In this document: piece after piece, positions 1 to 7,715 of the stretch
Layout: each line of letters starts with the position of its first letter
How positions within the stretch are numbered: the stretch's first letter is position 1
Source: Bacillus_BD sp963708895
GTDB taxonomy: Bacteria > Bacillota > Bacilli > Bacillales > Cytobacillaceae
Direction: 5' to 3'
Assembly: GCA_963708895.1 (NCBI GenBank)
Contig: CAVPUE010000010.1
Coordinates: 1 to 64,000 of the forward strand
DNA: 64,000 nucleotides
Program-made: the position numbers and the translations under genes
Notes under the pieces: generated by a model
Told to the model about the DNA's origin: nothing
The model's input: only the letters and a program-made list of their open reading frames with translations
Database searches by the model: none

Positions 1-60
1 TGATTTTTTTGTTAAATTACGTTACCTTATTAATAAAAACATATACTATTATCAACGTGG

Positions 61-98
61 ACCATTCGTCCCTATTAATAGGGATGGGTGGTTTTTTT
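61..98 (+). terminator. Rho-independent terminator upstream of trpS
   Basis: A 12-bp stem (61-72 paired with 81-92, with G-U pairs) and an 8-nt loop are followed by seven Ts. It may end an upstream gene or be the terminator of a trpS leader: its rising arm contains CGTCCCT, as in T-box leaders, but the T-box core AGGGTGGNACCGCG is not visible and the leader would start before the window. Confidence 0.75.
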
Positions 99-184
99 AT
101 TCGATCATAAATTATATAATGTTAATGTAGATGATTGTTTAAGAAAAATATATACATAAGCTTTAGAAAATGGAGGATCAATTT

Positions 185-1174
185 ATGAAGACTATTTTTT
201 CTGGTATCCAACCAAGTGGTACGATTACGATTGGAAACTATATTGGTGCCTTAAAACAATTTGTTGAATTACAAGATGAATATAATTGTTACTTTTGTAT
301 TGTCGATGAACATGCGATAACGGTTCCTCAAGATCCACAAGTACTAAGGAAAAACATTCGCTCCTTAGCAGCTCTTTACATCGCAGTTGGACTAGACCCT
401 AATAAGGCTACATTATTTATTCAATCTGAAGTACCAGCACACGCTCAAGCCGCTTGGATGATGCAATGTATCGCCTATATCGGTGAACTTGAACGTATGA
501 CTCAATTTAAAGATAAATCGTCTGGAAAAGACGCAGTTTCAGCTGCACTCTTAACCTATCCACCTTTAATGGTTGCGGATATTCTATTATATAGCGCACA
601 CCTCGTTCCCGTTGGAGAAGATCAAAAGCAACACCTTGAGTTAACTCGTGATCTTGCTGAACGCTTTAATAAAAAATACGCTGAGATCTTTACCATTCCT
701 GAGGTTCGTATTCCAAAAGTGGGTGCACGTATTATGTCTCTTCAGGATCCAACGAAGAAAATGAGTAAATCTGATTCCAATCAAAAAGGATTCATATCGA
801 TGCTTGATGAACCTAAACAAATCGAAAAGAAAATAAAAAGTGCTGTTACGGATTCAGAGGGAATCGTCAAATATGATGTTGAAAATAAACCTGGTGTATC
901 AAACCTTCTTTCCATCTACTCTATTTTCTCAGGAAAAACGATTAATGAATTAGAAGAATTATATGAAGGAAAAGGGTACGGCGTTTTCAAAGGTGATCTT
1001 GCAGGGACGATTATTGAAAGTCTTTCACCTATTCAACAGCGCTACCATGAATTAATGGAGTCGGAAGAATTAGACGAAATACTTGATAGAGGCGCCCAGC
1101 AAGCAAATGCAGTTGCGAGTAAAATGGTTAAAAAGATGGAAAATGCGATGGGTCTTGGCAGAAAAAGACGCTAA
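185..1174 (+). CDS. trpS: Tryptophanyl-tRNA synthetase
   Basis: Charges tRNA-Trp with tryptophan in the cytoplasm (class Ic synthetase). The protein is 329 aa, the usual length. The N-terminus has the HIGH-type motif in PSGTITIGNYIG, and KMSKS is present near residue 195. An in-frame ATG at 170 overlaps the ribosome site GGAGG (172-176), so the ATG at 185, giving MKTIFSG, is the start. A TATAAT at 115-120 between the upstream terminator and the gene could be a -10 box, but no good -35 accompanies it. The gene ends at a hairpin shared with convergent yjbA. Confidence 0.97.
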   Translation: MKTIFSGIQPSGTITIGNYIGALKQFVELQDEYNCYFCIVDEHAITVPQDPQVLRKNIRSLAALYIAVGLDPNKATLFIQSEVPAHAQAAWMMQCIAYIGELERMTQFKDKSSGKDAVSAALLTYPPLMVADILLYSAHLVPVGEDQKQHLELTRDLAERFNKKYAEIFTIPEVRIPKVGARIMSLQDPTKKMSKSDSNQKGFISMLDEPKQIEKKIKSAVTDSEGIVKYDVENKPGVSNLLSIYSIFSGKTINELEELYEGKGYGVFKGDLAGTIIESLSPIQQRYHELMESEELDEILDRGAQQANAVASKMVKKMENAMGLGRKRR

Positions 1175-1181
1175 AGATAGA

Positions 1182-1207
1182 AAAGGAGCTGAAAATTCAG
1201 CTCCTTT
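1182..1207. terminator. Bidirectional terminator between trpS and yjbA
   Basis: The inverted repeat GGAGCTG / CAGCTCC is flanked by A and T runs, so it can stop transcription from both convergent genes. Its right edge touches the yjbA stop codon. Confidence 0.8.
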
Positions 1208-1955
1208 AATTTACTTTATGACCTTGCTCCATATCCCACAATTTCTCAAAAAATGGTTGTCCTTTAATGAGATTTTCACAAAAATGTTCATGCTTACTTG
1301 TCCATCCATATTTTACATCTTCGTATAATTGCTGCCAAGCAGCTTCAGAATCAAGAAGTTGAATCCTTTCATATAGATCAGGACTCCACTCCGTGAACCA
1401 ATAGCGAATCTCCGCTGTATTTTGCGATGAATATAATTGATCAAGTGCCATAAATAATAGTTGTTTCAACTGTCTTTCTTTTCGTGTTAAACCATTCATC
1501 AAATCTGGCTGTGGTGATAGAATATGAAATTCCTTCAGTTCAGGTAATGCAGAATTAAATTCATACGTAATCGTTTCTTGATTTTCTAACATCTCAAAGG
1601 CTAACTGTTCTTGACGTGGAATAAGTCTGCTTTTTCGAATCGGGATATTATAGCCAATCGTATCAACAGCTAATATTCTTTCCCCATCTGATACAACAAA
1701 GCAGTAATCAAGTTGACTGCGCTCATGATTTTTACGTAGAAAAGCTTTTTGATAAATATCCTCTAATAATTGCTGTGGTAATTCTGACAAGTCATTTTCA
1801 ATGTAGGAATAAAGAATAGGGTCTATTTTTAATAACGGGACTTGATCGAGTAATTCTACGCTGTCATCCTTACGCCATTCATGAAAATGGCAAACATTAT
1901 AACCATTCTCTTCCCCTTCAAACCAATTAACCCAAACATCATGAAGATACATCAT
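1206..1955 (-). CDS. yjbA: YjbA family protein (UPF0736)
   Basis: A 249-aa soluble protein of unknown function. The start MMYLHDVWVNWFEGEENGYN is nearly the same as B. subtilis YjbA, and the position beside trpS also matches. There is no signal peptide or membrane segment, and I see no catalytic motif. The sequence is rich in Trp, Glu and Gln. GAGGGG lies seven bases before ATG-ATG and supports the start. The function remains unassigned. Confidence 0.9.
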   Translation of the reverse strand: MMYLHDVWVNWFEGEENGYNVCHFHEWRKDDSVELLDQVPLLKIDPILYSYIENDLSELPQQLLEDIYQKAFLRKNHERSQLDYCFVVSDGERILAVDTIGYNIPIRKSRLIPRQEQLAFEMLENQETITYEFNSALPELKEFHILSPQPDLMNGLTRKERQLKQLLFMALDQLYSSQNTAEIRYWFTEWSPDLYERIQLLDSEAAWQQLYEDVKYGWTSKHEHFCENLIKGQPFFEKLWDMEQGHKVN

Positions 1956-2051
1956 TTATTTACCCCTCACTTCAGCTAACTATTTGTCATTCAGTATAGG
2001 CAGATAACAGTTAAAATATTCCTATAGTGAGGGATTACATCCAATTTTTCA

Positions 2052-2858
2052 TTATTTTTCATGATTATTATTTTTTTCCAAGCTGCTACTATTCATTTTT
2101 CCCGAGCTTATCAATACTTCATCTGAAGTCACATTAAATGATTCTTCAATTGAAAATTTCTGTTTTTCATTTGCCTTTGAGATTAACCAATAACCAATTG
2201 AATATCCTAATAAATGCGGAAAAAACCCTTTGCCGAATAGTAACGCATCATGAATTTTATCCGTTCTTGGCGTATCAATATGCTCTTTTACATACCTCTC
2301 CCAAAACTTCTCAAGTTCTGATTCATGATATTGATGTATCCATTTAGCATTATAGTTTTCTCCACAATAATTTGTTACCGCTAATTCAGCGAAACCTTCC
2401 ATAACCATGGAATCAAGAACAGAATAATCACGCGGAGGTTTCGTGTGGAGACTTAAGCGACAGACATGATGATATTCATGAACAATGAGGGATTCTAGTT
2501 CTTTTATATCTATTAAAGGAGAAAGAAACAAAAACATCTTATTTTTAAATGAGACTCCACACATCTTTTGTTTAATCTTTGTATGAATTGGAAAAATATA
2601 AACAGGTACATTGGGACCATTCCATCGGTTTCGATATTGATTTAAAATTTTATTAGATTCCGACCAATAATCATGCTCTTTTAATTGTGCTAGTATTTCC
2701 TTAGCACGCTCATTCGGACTATACATACCAAATGAACGCAAATAGTTATACAACTTATGAGCATCTTCCTTTTCAGGAGACACAATATGTTCTTTAATGA
2801 GTCGTGATGGTTGATGAAAATATTCATCAAGCCATAAATCGGTTCTTTCTATTCCCAC
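2052..2858 (-). CDS. yjaZ: YjaZ-like DUF2268 putative zinc protease
   Basis: A 268-aa protein of the DUF2268 family, predicted zinc-dependent proteases. The HExxH motif is HEYHH in the middle of the protein, followed about 30 residues later by the Glu-rich MEGFAELAV, the likely third ligand region. There is no signal peptide, so it is probably cytosolic. The start is GTG at 2858, because the ribosome site GGAGGG lies just inside an in-frame TTG at 2876. The substrate is unknown. It lies between yjbA and the PerR-like gene, as yjaZ neighbours fabF in B. subtilis. Confidence 0.82.
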   Translation of the reverse strand: MGIERTDLWLDEYFHQPSRLIKEHIVSPEKEDAHKLYNYLRSFGMYSPNERAKEILAQLKEHDYWSESNKILNQYRNRWNGPNVPVYIFPIHTKIKQKMCGVSFKNKMFLFLSPLIDIKELESLIVHEYHHVCRLSLHTKPPRDYSVLDSMVMEGFAELAVTNYCGENYNAKWIHQYHESELEKFWERYVKEHIDTPRTDKIHDALLFGKGFFPHLLGYSIGYWLISKANEKQKFSIEESFNVTSDEVLISSGKMNSSSLEKNNNHEK

Positions 2859-2913
2859 CCCAGATCCCTCCTTCAATATGGTATGGACTCCTACGGGATC
2901 ATGTTCATGAAAA

Positions 2914-2947
2914 TAAAAAAATCCACATCCTAAACAGATGTGGGATT
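2914..2947 (-). terminator. Terminator of the PerR-like gene
   Basis: On the minus strand the stem ATCCCACATC / GATGTGGAT is followed by seven Ts, directly after the Fur-family stop codon. Confidence 0.8.
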
Positions 2948-2954
2948 GATTCTA

Positions 2955-3386
2955 TTATTCGTTGTTATTTTCCTGCTGTTCACTACAGTTTTTACAAAGT
3001 CCATAAAATAAGAGATGATGTTTTTTAATGTTAAATTTGGTTAAATCTTTGGCAAATGATTCCACTTCTTTTAATTGTGGATAATAGAAATCTTCAATTT
3101 TACCACAATCAGAACAAATGATATGATAATGATCTTTCTCTAACCATTCAAATTTGCTTAAACCCTCTCCAAATTGCAGCTCTTTTACAAAACCTATATT
3201 GACAAAGAGTTTGAGATTATTGTAGACGGTCGCAATACTAACCGATGGAAATTGTTTAACTAATTTTTTATAGATTTCGTCTGCCGTTACATGCTCATGG
3301 CTATTTTTTAAAATTAAAATCATTTCTTGTCTTTGTGGTGTAATTCGAATATTATCTTTTTTTAATTTTTCAATAACTTTGTCCAT
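2955..3386 (-). CDS. Fur-family regulator, PerR-like, with Glu at the PerR Asp85 site
   Basis: A 143-aa DNA-binding repressor of the Fur/PerR family. The winged helix (about residues 15-65) includes the ITPQR and SIATVYNNL segments. The structural zinc site is C91/C94 and C131/C134. The regulatory metal ligands align with B. subtilis PerR as H32 (H37), H86 and H88 (H91, H93) and D99 (D104), but position 80 is Glu where PerR has Asp85. Overall it looks much more like PerR than Fur or Zur. It is monocistronic with its own promoter, a Per-type box upstream and a terminator. perR is not found at this locus in B. subtilis, so this may be a second paralogue. The ribosome site is weak. Confidence 0.88.
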   Translation of the reverse strand: MDKVIEKLKKDNIRITPQRQEMILILKNSHEHVTADEIYKKLVKQFPSVSIATVYNNLKLFVNIGFVKELQFGEGLSKFEWLEKDHYHIICSDCGKIEDFYYPQLKEVESFAKDLTKFNIKKHHLLFYGLCKNCSEQQENNNE

Positions 3387-3495
3387 TTTACATCCACAAC
3401 TTTCTTTAATTATAGTAAATTCTCATTCACTTTTCTTTTAGCGTGCCAAATACAATAGGAAGATTACAAGTATATTAGTTGATTACTATAACTTT

Positions 3496-3523
3496 ATTAT
3501 AATCCTTTTCAATTGAAAGTCAA
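3496..3523 (-). promoter_or_regulatory. Sigma-A promoter of the PerR-like gene
   Basis: Read on the minus strand, TTGACT (3518-3523), a 16-bp spacer and a perfect TATAAT (3496-3501) form a strong promoter. It predicts an untranslated leader of about 100 nt before the ATG at 3386. Confidence 0.75.
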
Positions 3524-3533
3524 TTTTAACTAG

Positions 3534-3548
3534 TAATAATTATTATAT
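3534..3548. promoter_or_regulatory. Candidate Per box
   Basis: TAATAATTATTATAT matches 12 of the 14 defined positions of the PerR consensus TTATAATNATTATAA. It lies about 10 bp upstream of the -35 of the PerR-like gene, which suggests autoregulation. AT-rich background makes chance matches possible. Confidence 0.55.
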
Positions 3549-3552
3549 ACAT

Positions 3553-3585
3553 ATAAAAAACAGGCTTTTTATGGCCTGTTTTTAT
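3553..3585 (-). terminator. Terminator of fabHA-fabF
   Basis: On the minus strand AACAGGC / GCCTGTT forms a stem around an 8-nt loop, followed by a T run, right after the fabF stop codon. Confidence 0.8.
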
Positions 3586-3586
3586 G

Positions 3587-4825
3587 TTACTGATATTTTT
3601 TAAAAACGATTGTAGCGTTATGCCCGCCAAAGCCAAGAGAATTACTTAATGCCGTATGAATCTCTTGTTTCCTTGCCTCATTTGGAATATAATCCAAATC
3701 ACATTCTGGATCAGGAGTTACATAATTAATCGTTGGTGGAAGAATTCCTTCTTGTATAGCTAATACAGATATAATCGCTTCAATTCCACCGGCAGCCCCT
3801 AATAAATGACCTGTCATTGATTTAGTAGAGCTTATAGCTACTTTGTATGCATGATCAGAGAGAACTTCTTTAATAGCAGTCGTTTCAAACTTATCGTTAT
3901 AAGCTGTGCTTGTTCCATGTGCATTAATGTAGTCAATCTCATCCGGCTGCAACCCTGCATCATTTATCGCCATTTTCATTGCACGCGCCCCGCCTTCACC
4001 TGCAGGAGCTGGTGCTGTAATATGATAAGCATCCCCTGTTGAACCATACCCAACAATTTCTGCATAGATATGTGCTCCACGTGCTAAAGCATGTTCTAAA
4101 TCCTCTAATACAACAATTCCAGCACCTTCACCAATAATAAAGCCATCACGATCTGCATCAAACGGTCTACAAGCTGTTTTTGGATCTGGATTTGTACTTA
4201 AGGCAGTATTCGCACAGAAACCTGCAATCGACATATTGGTAATCGGCGCCTCTGCTCCTCCAGAAATCATCGCAATCGCATCACCACGCTGAATCACTTT
4301 AAAAGCATCACCAATTGAGTTTGTACCAGTTGCACAAGCAGTAACGGTACAAGAATTTACCCCTCTAGCACCTAGAGTAATTGATACTTGTCCAGCTGCC
4401 ATATCTGGAATAAGCATCGGAACAAAGAAAGGACTTACTCTTCGATATCCTTTATTTAGAAAATTTTGGTACTGGGTTTCAAATGTTTCCATTCCCCCAA
4501 TTCCTGAACCAATCCAAACACCAACACGATCTGAAATCTCCTCGTTAATATCAAGGCCAGAATCTTTTACAGCCATGATTGAAGCTGCAACAGCAAATTG
4601 TGTAAATCGATCCATTTTTCTCGCATCTTTTTTCTCCATAAAGGCACTAGGATCAAAATCCTTTACTTCTGCTGCTACCTTAGCTGGAAAATCATCTGCG
4701 TTCACTCGAGTTAATGGTCCAATTCCTGATACACCAGCTACGAGGTTATTCCAGGTTGTTTCTGTATCGTTTCCAAGCGGAGTTATGGCTCCAATACCTG
4801 TAACGACAACACGTCGTTTTTCCAT
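3587..4825 (-). CDS. fabF: 3-oxoacyl-ACP synthase II
   Basis: Condenses malonyl-ACP with acyl-ACP in fatty-acid elongation. The protein is 412 aa, full length. The Cys-His-His triad is present: Cys in TACATGTNS, His in NAHGTST and His in STKSMTGHLLGAAGG. The start is ATG at 4825, ten bases after AAAGGAG; an in-frame TTG just upstream is not needed. It follows fabH by 37 bp on the same strand, so the two form the fabHA-fabF operon, probably under FapR. Confidence 0.97.
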   Translation of the reverse strand: MEKRRVVVTGIGAITPLGNDTETTWNNLVAGVSGIGPLTRVNADDFPAKVAAEVKDFDPSAFMEKKDARKMDRFTQFAVAASIMAVKDSGLDINEEISDRVGVWIGSGIGGMETFETQYQNFLNKGYRRVSPFFVPMLIPDMAAGQVSITLGARGVNSCTVTACATGTNSIGDAFKVIQRGDAIAMISGGAEAPITNMSIAGFCANTALSTNPDPKTACRPFDADRDGFIIGEGAGIVVLEDLEHALARGAHIYAEIVGYGSTGDAYHITAPAPAGEGGARAMKMAINDAGLQPDEIDYINAHGTSTAYNDKFETTAIKEVLSDHAYKVAISSTKSMTGHLLGAAGGIEAIISVLAIQEGILPPTINYVTPDPECDLDYIPNEARKQEIHTALSNSLGFGGHNATIVFKKYQ

Positions 4826-4862
4826 CAATTAACATCTCCTTTTATTATCCAAAATACACGAA

Positions 4863-5795
4863 TTAGCGTCCCCAACGTAAGCAAATGGCACCCCAAGTTA
4901 AGCCACCGCCAAAACCAACCATGACAATCACATCATCATCTTTTATTTTCCCTGCTTCCAATTCTTCTGCCATTGCAATCGGAATTGAGGATGAAGAGGT
5001 ATTTCCATATTTTTTTATCGTTTTAGACATTTTTTCTTCTGGTAGCTCTAAACGTTGTCTAGATGCCTCCATAATTCGGATATTGGCTTGATGAGGGATC
5101 AAGAAATCAACATCATCTTTTGTTAACCCTGCTTGTTCAATAACGTTTACAGAGCTATCAGCCATTTGACGAACGGCAAATTTAAACACTTCGCGACCAT
5201 TCATGATGATATATTCATCTTGATATAGATGTTTAGCTCCTACACCGTCTGCACCCAATTCAAAGGAGAGAATCCCTCTTCCTTCAGAAACACGACCCAT
5301 GACAACGGCACCTGCTCCGTCACCAAATAAAACCGCTGTATTACGATCTTTCCAATCTGTGATTTTTGAAAGTTTTTCTACCCCTACAATCAAAACATGC
5401 TTATAAGCACCACTTTCAATAAATTGCTTTGCCGTTACCATTCCATACATAAAGCCTGCACATGCCGCACTAATATCCATGGCCGCAGCCTTTTTAGCTC
5501 CTAAACGTTCTTGCAGCATGCAGGAAACGGAAGGAAATGGTTGATCTGGTGTAACCGTTGCAACTAAAATCATATCAATTTCCTCAGCCTTAATATCGGC
5601 ATGTTTCAAAGCTTCTACTGCCGCTTCATAGGCCATATCAGACGTATCCATTCCATCTTCAGCAATCCTACGCTCTTCTATACCTGTTCTCGATCTAATC
5701 CATTCATCATTCGTATCAACTATTTTTTCTAAATCATGGTTTGTTACAATTTTCTCAGGTACATATTTTCCAACGCCCAAAACACCTGCATTCAT
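4863..5795 (-). CDS. fabH: 3-oxoacyl-ACP synthase III
   Basis: Starts fatty-acid synthesis by condensing acyl-CoA, branched in bacilli, with malonyl-ACP. The protein is 310 aa. The Cys-His-Asn triad is visible: Cys in SAACAGFMYG, His in IPHQANIRI and Asn in YGNTSSSS. The reading frame extends 17 codons upstream, but AAAGGAG just before ATG 5795 gives the usual start MNAGVLGVGKYVPE. It is the first gene of the fabH-fabF operon. A FapR-like palindrome lies about 120 bp upstream. Confidence 0.96.
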   Translation of the reverse strand: MNAGVLGVGKYVPEKIVTNHDLEKIVDTNDEWIRSRTGIEERRIAEDGMDTSDMAYEAAVEALKHADIKAEEIDMILVATVTPDQPFPSVSCMLQERLGAKKAAAMDISAACAGFMYGMVTAKQFIESGAYKHVLIVGVEKLSKITDWKDRNTAVLFGDGAGAVVMGRVSEGRGILSFELGADGVGAKHLYQDEYIIMNGREVFKFAVRQMADSSVNVIEQAGLTKDDVDFLIPHQANIRIMEASRQRLELPEEKMSKTIKKYGNTSSSSIPIAMAEELEAGKIKDDDVIVMVGFGGGLTWGAICLRWGR

Positions 5796-5914
5796 TATGG
5801 ACACTCCTTTTATACAATCAATTAATTTTTCTGCACATAAAATCACATAAGATAAAATTTTCTATACTGAATAATATAATCAAATAAAATTTCACTAAAT
5901 TTTGTTATCAAATA

Positions 5915-5931
5915 TTATGAGTTGGTACTAA
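5915..5931 (-). promoter_or_regulatory. Candidate FapR operator upstream of fabH
   Basis: On the minus strand TTAGTACCAACTCATAA resembles the FapR box: a conserved TTAGTACC left half and a degenerate right half. In B. subtilis fabHA-fabF belongs to the FapR regulon. The site lies about 120 bp before the fabH start. Confidence 0.5.
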
Positions 5932-6077
5932 TTTTATCAAATAAAATGATCTTGTACAATACAATCTATAAACTGAAATTGTTAAATTTTCAAAAAAGTC
6001 CATTCATTTATACGATAATCTCATATTTTATTATGAGACATTGTATGAAACAATATTTATTAGAGAGGAGAACGGTA

Positions 6078-6294
6078 ATGGAACAGCAGAAAAAAAGGGA
6101 TACTTCTGACAATCATGAAGTAGATCCATTTACAGCCTTTATGTTTGGTAAACCAAGAATAAATGATGATAAAAAAAGACGATAAAGAACGTAAATCCTT
6201 TTCAACAGATGATTGGATATTTGGGAGAAATCATCGAGGTCATACGAAGACTGAAACAGAAGAAGATCAGCAAGTAAATGGGACTACTCAATAA
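6078..6294 (+). pseudogene. Small hypothetical protein, frameshifted in a poly-A run
   Basis: ATG 6078 follows GGAG and opens MEQQKKRDTSD, stopping at 6185 after 35 aa. Removing one A from the seven-A run near 6166-6175 joins it to a second frame that continues to 6294. This gives 71 highly charged residues ending NGTTQ. Two short motifs recur, DPFTAFMFGK and TDDWIFGR. It occupies the place of yjzB, between fabH and the competence genes, but I do not recognise the family. The stop overlaps the start of the next ORF, which suggests coupled translation. Confidence 0.5.
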
Positions 6295-6418
6295 TTTCTT
6301 AAATCAAGTGAATACGGAAGAAGTCATGAAAAATATAGATAGCTTCATTGAAACGGCACAGGAATTTAAACCATTATGGAAAAAACTCTATCCTCACGTA
6401 CAAAAATGGATAAAGTAA
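6278..6418 (+). CDS. 46-aa hypothetical protein
   Basis: ATG 6278 opens MGLLNNFLNQVNTEEVM and ends KLYPHVQKWIK. The protein looks like one or two amphipathic helices with no membrane segment. It overlaps the end of the corrected preceding ORF by 17 bases in another frame and is followed at once by a strong terminator, so the two look like a two-gene unit. I do not recognise the family. Conserved length and context in relatives would be needed to confirm that it is expressed. Confidence 0.5.
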   Translation: MGLLNNFLNQVNTEEVMKNIDSFIETAQEFKPLWKKLYPHVQKWIK

Positions 6419-6422
6419 TAAA

Positions 6423-6467
6423 AGTGGAAGCTGCCCCTATAAAGATGGGTCAACTTCCATTTTTATT
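6423..6467 (+). terminator. Terminator of the two small ORFs
   Basis: The stem TGGAAG...CTTCCA, with inner CCC/GGG pairing, is followed by TTTTTATT. Confidence 0.75.
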
Positions 6468-6470
6468 CAT

Positions 6471-6648
6471 GTCTGTTTTCGTAAAGTTTGTTGTTAAAAT
6501 CCACAGGCCGATTTTAACGTAGAAAAAGGTATTTTGCGCATTCATATTTAGTTTCAGCTCTTTTCTCAAAAATATAAAGCTATCTCGACATGAAAACAAC
6601 AATTAGCATTTTTTCTTTCCAAATGCAACAATGTTTGGGTAAAGATCC
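6471..6648. mobile_element. MITE-like element, copy 1 (178 bp)
   Basis: Non-coding. The left end, CTGTTTTCGTAAAGTTTGTT (from 6473), and right end, AACAATGTTTGGGTAAAGAT, are imperfect inverted repeats. The same sequence occurs at 50657-50765 and, reversed, at 53043-53224. Inside is a hairpin, GTTAAAATC / GATTTTAAC (about 6492-6517), and an internal end-like AGCTCTTTTCTCAAA (6556-6570). It ends five bases from the med stop codon, where comZ would be expected. Confidence 0.7.
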
Positions 6649-6653
6649 TTATA

Positions 6654-7601
6654 TTATTGATTAGGGAGTTCTCCTGTTTTTTTATATCTTTCTATATCGT
6701 CTTGGATTTCTTTAACAAAGGCTTCGTCAATAAGTGGACTAAAGGTTCCTAATGAAATGGCATCGTCTTGAAAATCAAATGATATATTTCCAGACTCTAA
6801 ATGTCCTTTATTATATCGATTTGCAACCCATTCATAAAGTTTTCCTACATGTTGCACCGTGCTGGTAAGGACGATATTATTTCCTACATCCGATTGATCG
6901 GATATATATCCAATCCCGTATATTCCGTTTTCTTTTACCTTTTCAATAACAGGAACACTATAAGCACCAGTTGGATAAATAATATCCACTCCTCCCGCGT
7001 GCATATCATTAAATATATTCAATGCCTTCTCTTCATCATCAAAATCGTTTACGTACTCCATTTCAATGGAAACCAGATTATTTTCATATTTAGCTCCATC
7101 ATAAAATCCTTTTATCTCTGGTTGCCATTCAAATGCAGGTATGATTCCAATATGATTACTTTTTGTCATATGGGCTGCAACCATTCCTGCAAAAAATCCC
7201 ATTGCATAGCTTTCAAAATGTAAGCTTGTCACATTGTCATTTTTGGCATCACCATTAAACGTAATAAAATGGATATCAGGATAGTTTAAAGATATCTCTG
7301 AAAAATATTCCGCATATTCATGGCCCTGACCAAAAATTAAGTTGACTCCTTTTTGGTCGAATTCCTTTACTGCTCTTTCTACAACTAATTTTGTGTTCAT
7401 CCCTTCTTTATAATAAACATCAACTCCATATGATGATTGAATTTGAAGAATCCCTCTATAGGCTTTTGAACCCCACCCTTGATCCATAATCGTTTCTGGA
7501 ACTAAGAGTCCGACATTTTTCAACTCATCTTGACTTCGTACTTGTCCACATGATGTTAGAAAAAGAAGAACACAAATTAGCATCAAAATAACCTGCTTCA
7601 T
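6654..7601 (-). CDS. med: Med, BMP-family lipoprotein regulator of competence
   Basis: A 315-aa secreted lipoprotein. The signal peptide ends in the lipobox LTSCG, with Cys at residue 18. The rest is a periplasmic-binding fold of the BMP/PnrA type. Segments such as VDVYYKEGMNTK and VLTSTVQHVGKLYE, and the ending KTGELPN, match B. subtilis Med, a positive regulator acting upstream of comK. AAGGGAG precedes the ATG. In B. subtilis comZ follows med in one transcript; here the MITE-like element follows instead. Confidence 0.9.
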   Translation of the reverse strand: MKQVILMLICVLLFLTSCGQVRSQDELKNVGLLVPETIMDQGWGSKAYRGILQIQSSYGVDVYYKEGMNTKLVVERAVKEFDQKGVNLIFGQGHEYAEYFSEISLNYPDIHFITFNGDAKNDNVTSLHFESYAMGFFAGMVAAHMTKSNHIGIIPAFEWQPEIKGFYDGAKYENNLVSIEMEYVNDFDDEEKALNIFNDMHAGGVDIIYPTGAYSVPVIEKVKENGIYGIGYISDQSDVGNNIVLTSTVQHVGKLYEWVANRYNKGHLESGNISFDFQDDAISLGTFSPLIDEAFVKEIQDDIERYKKTGELPNQ

Positions 7602-7715
7602 TCTTAAAGCAACTCCCTTAATACCTATCCTTTTACACTACTTTTATACTATATCACTATCATTCTACCTTTTCATTTTCATTCTTGGAAGTATATTTTT
7701 TCATTTAACTACTAT

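Noticed and set aside
6420..6650. comZ on the minus strand after med
   Set aside because: No ORF of about 63 codons resembling ComZ is found; the interval is the MITE-like element and a terminator.
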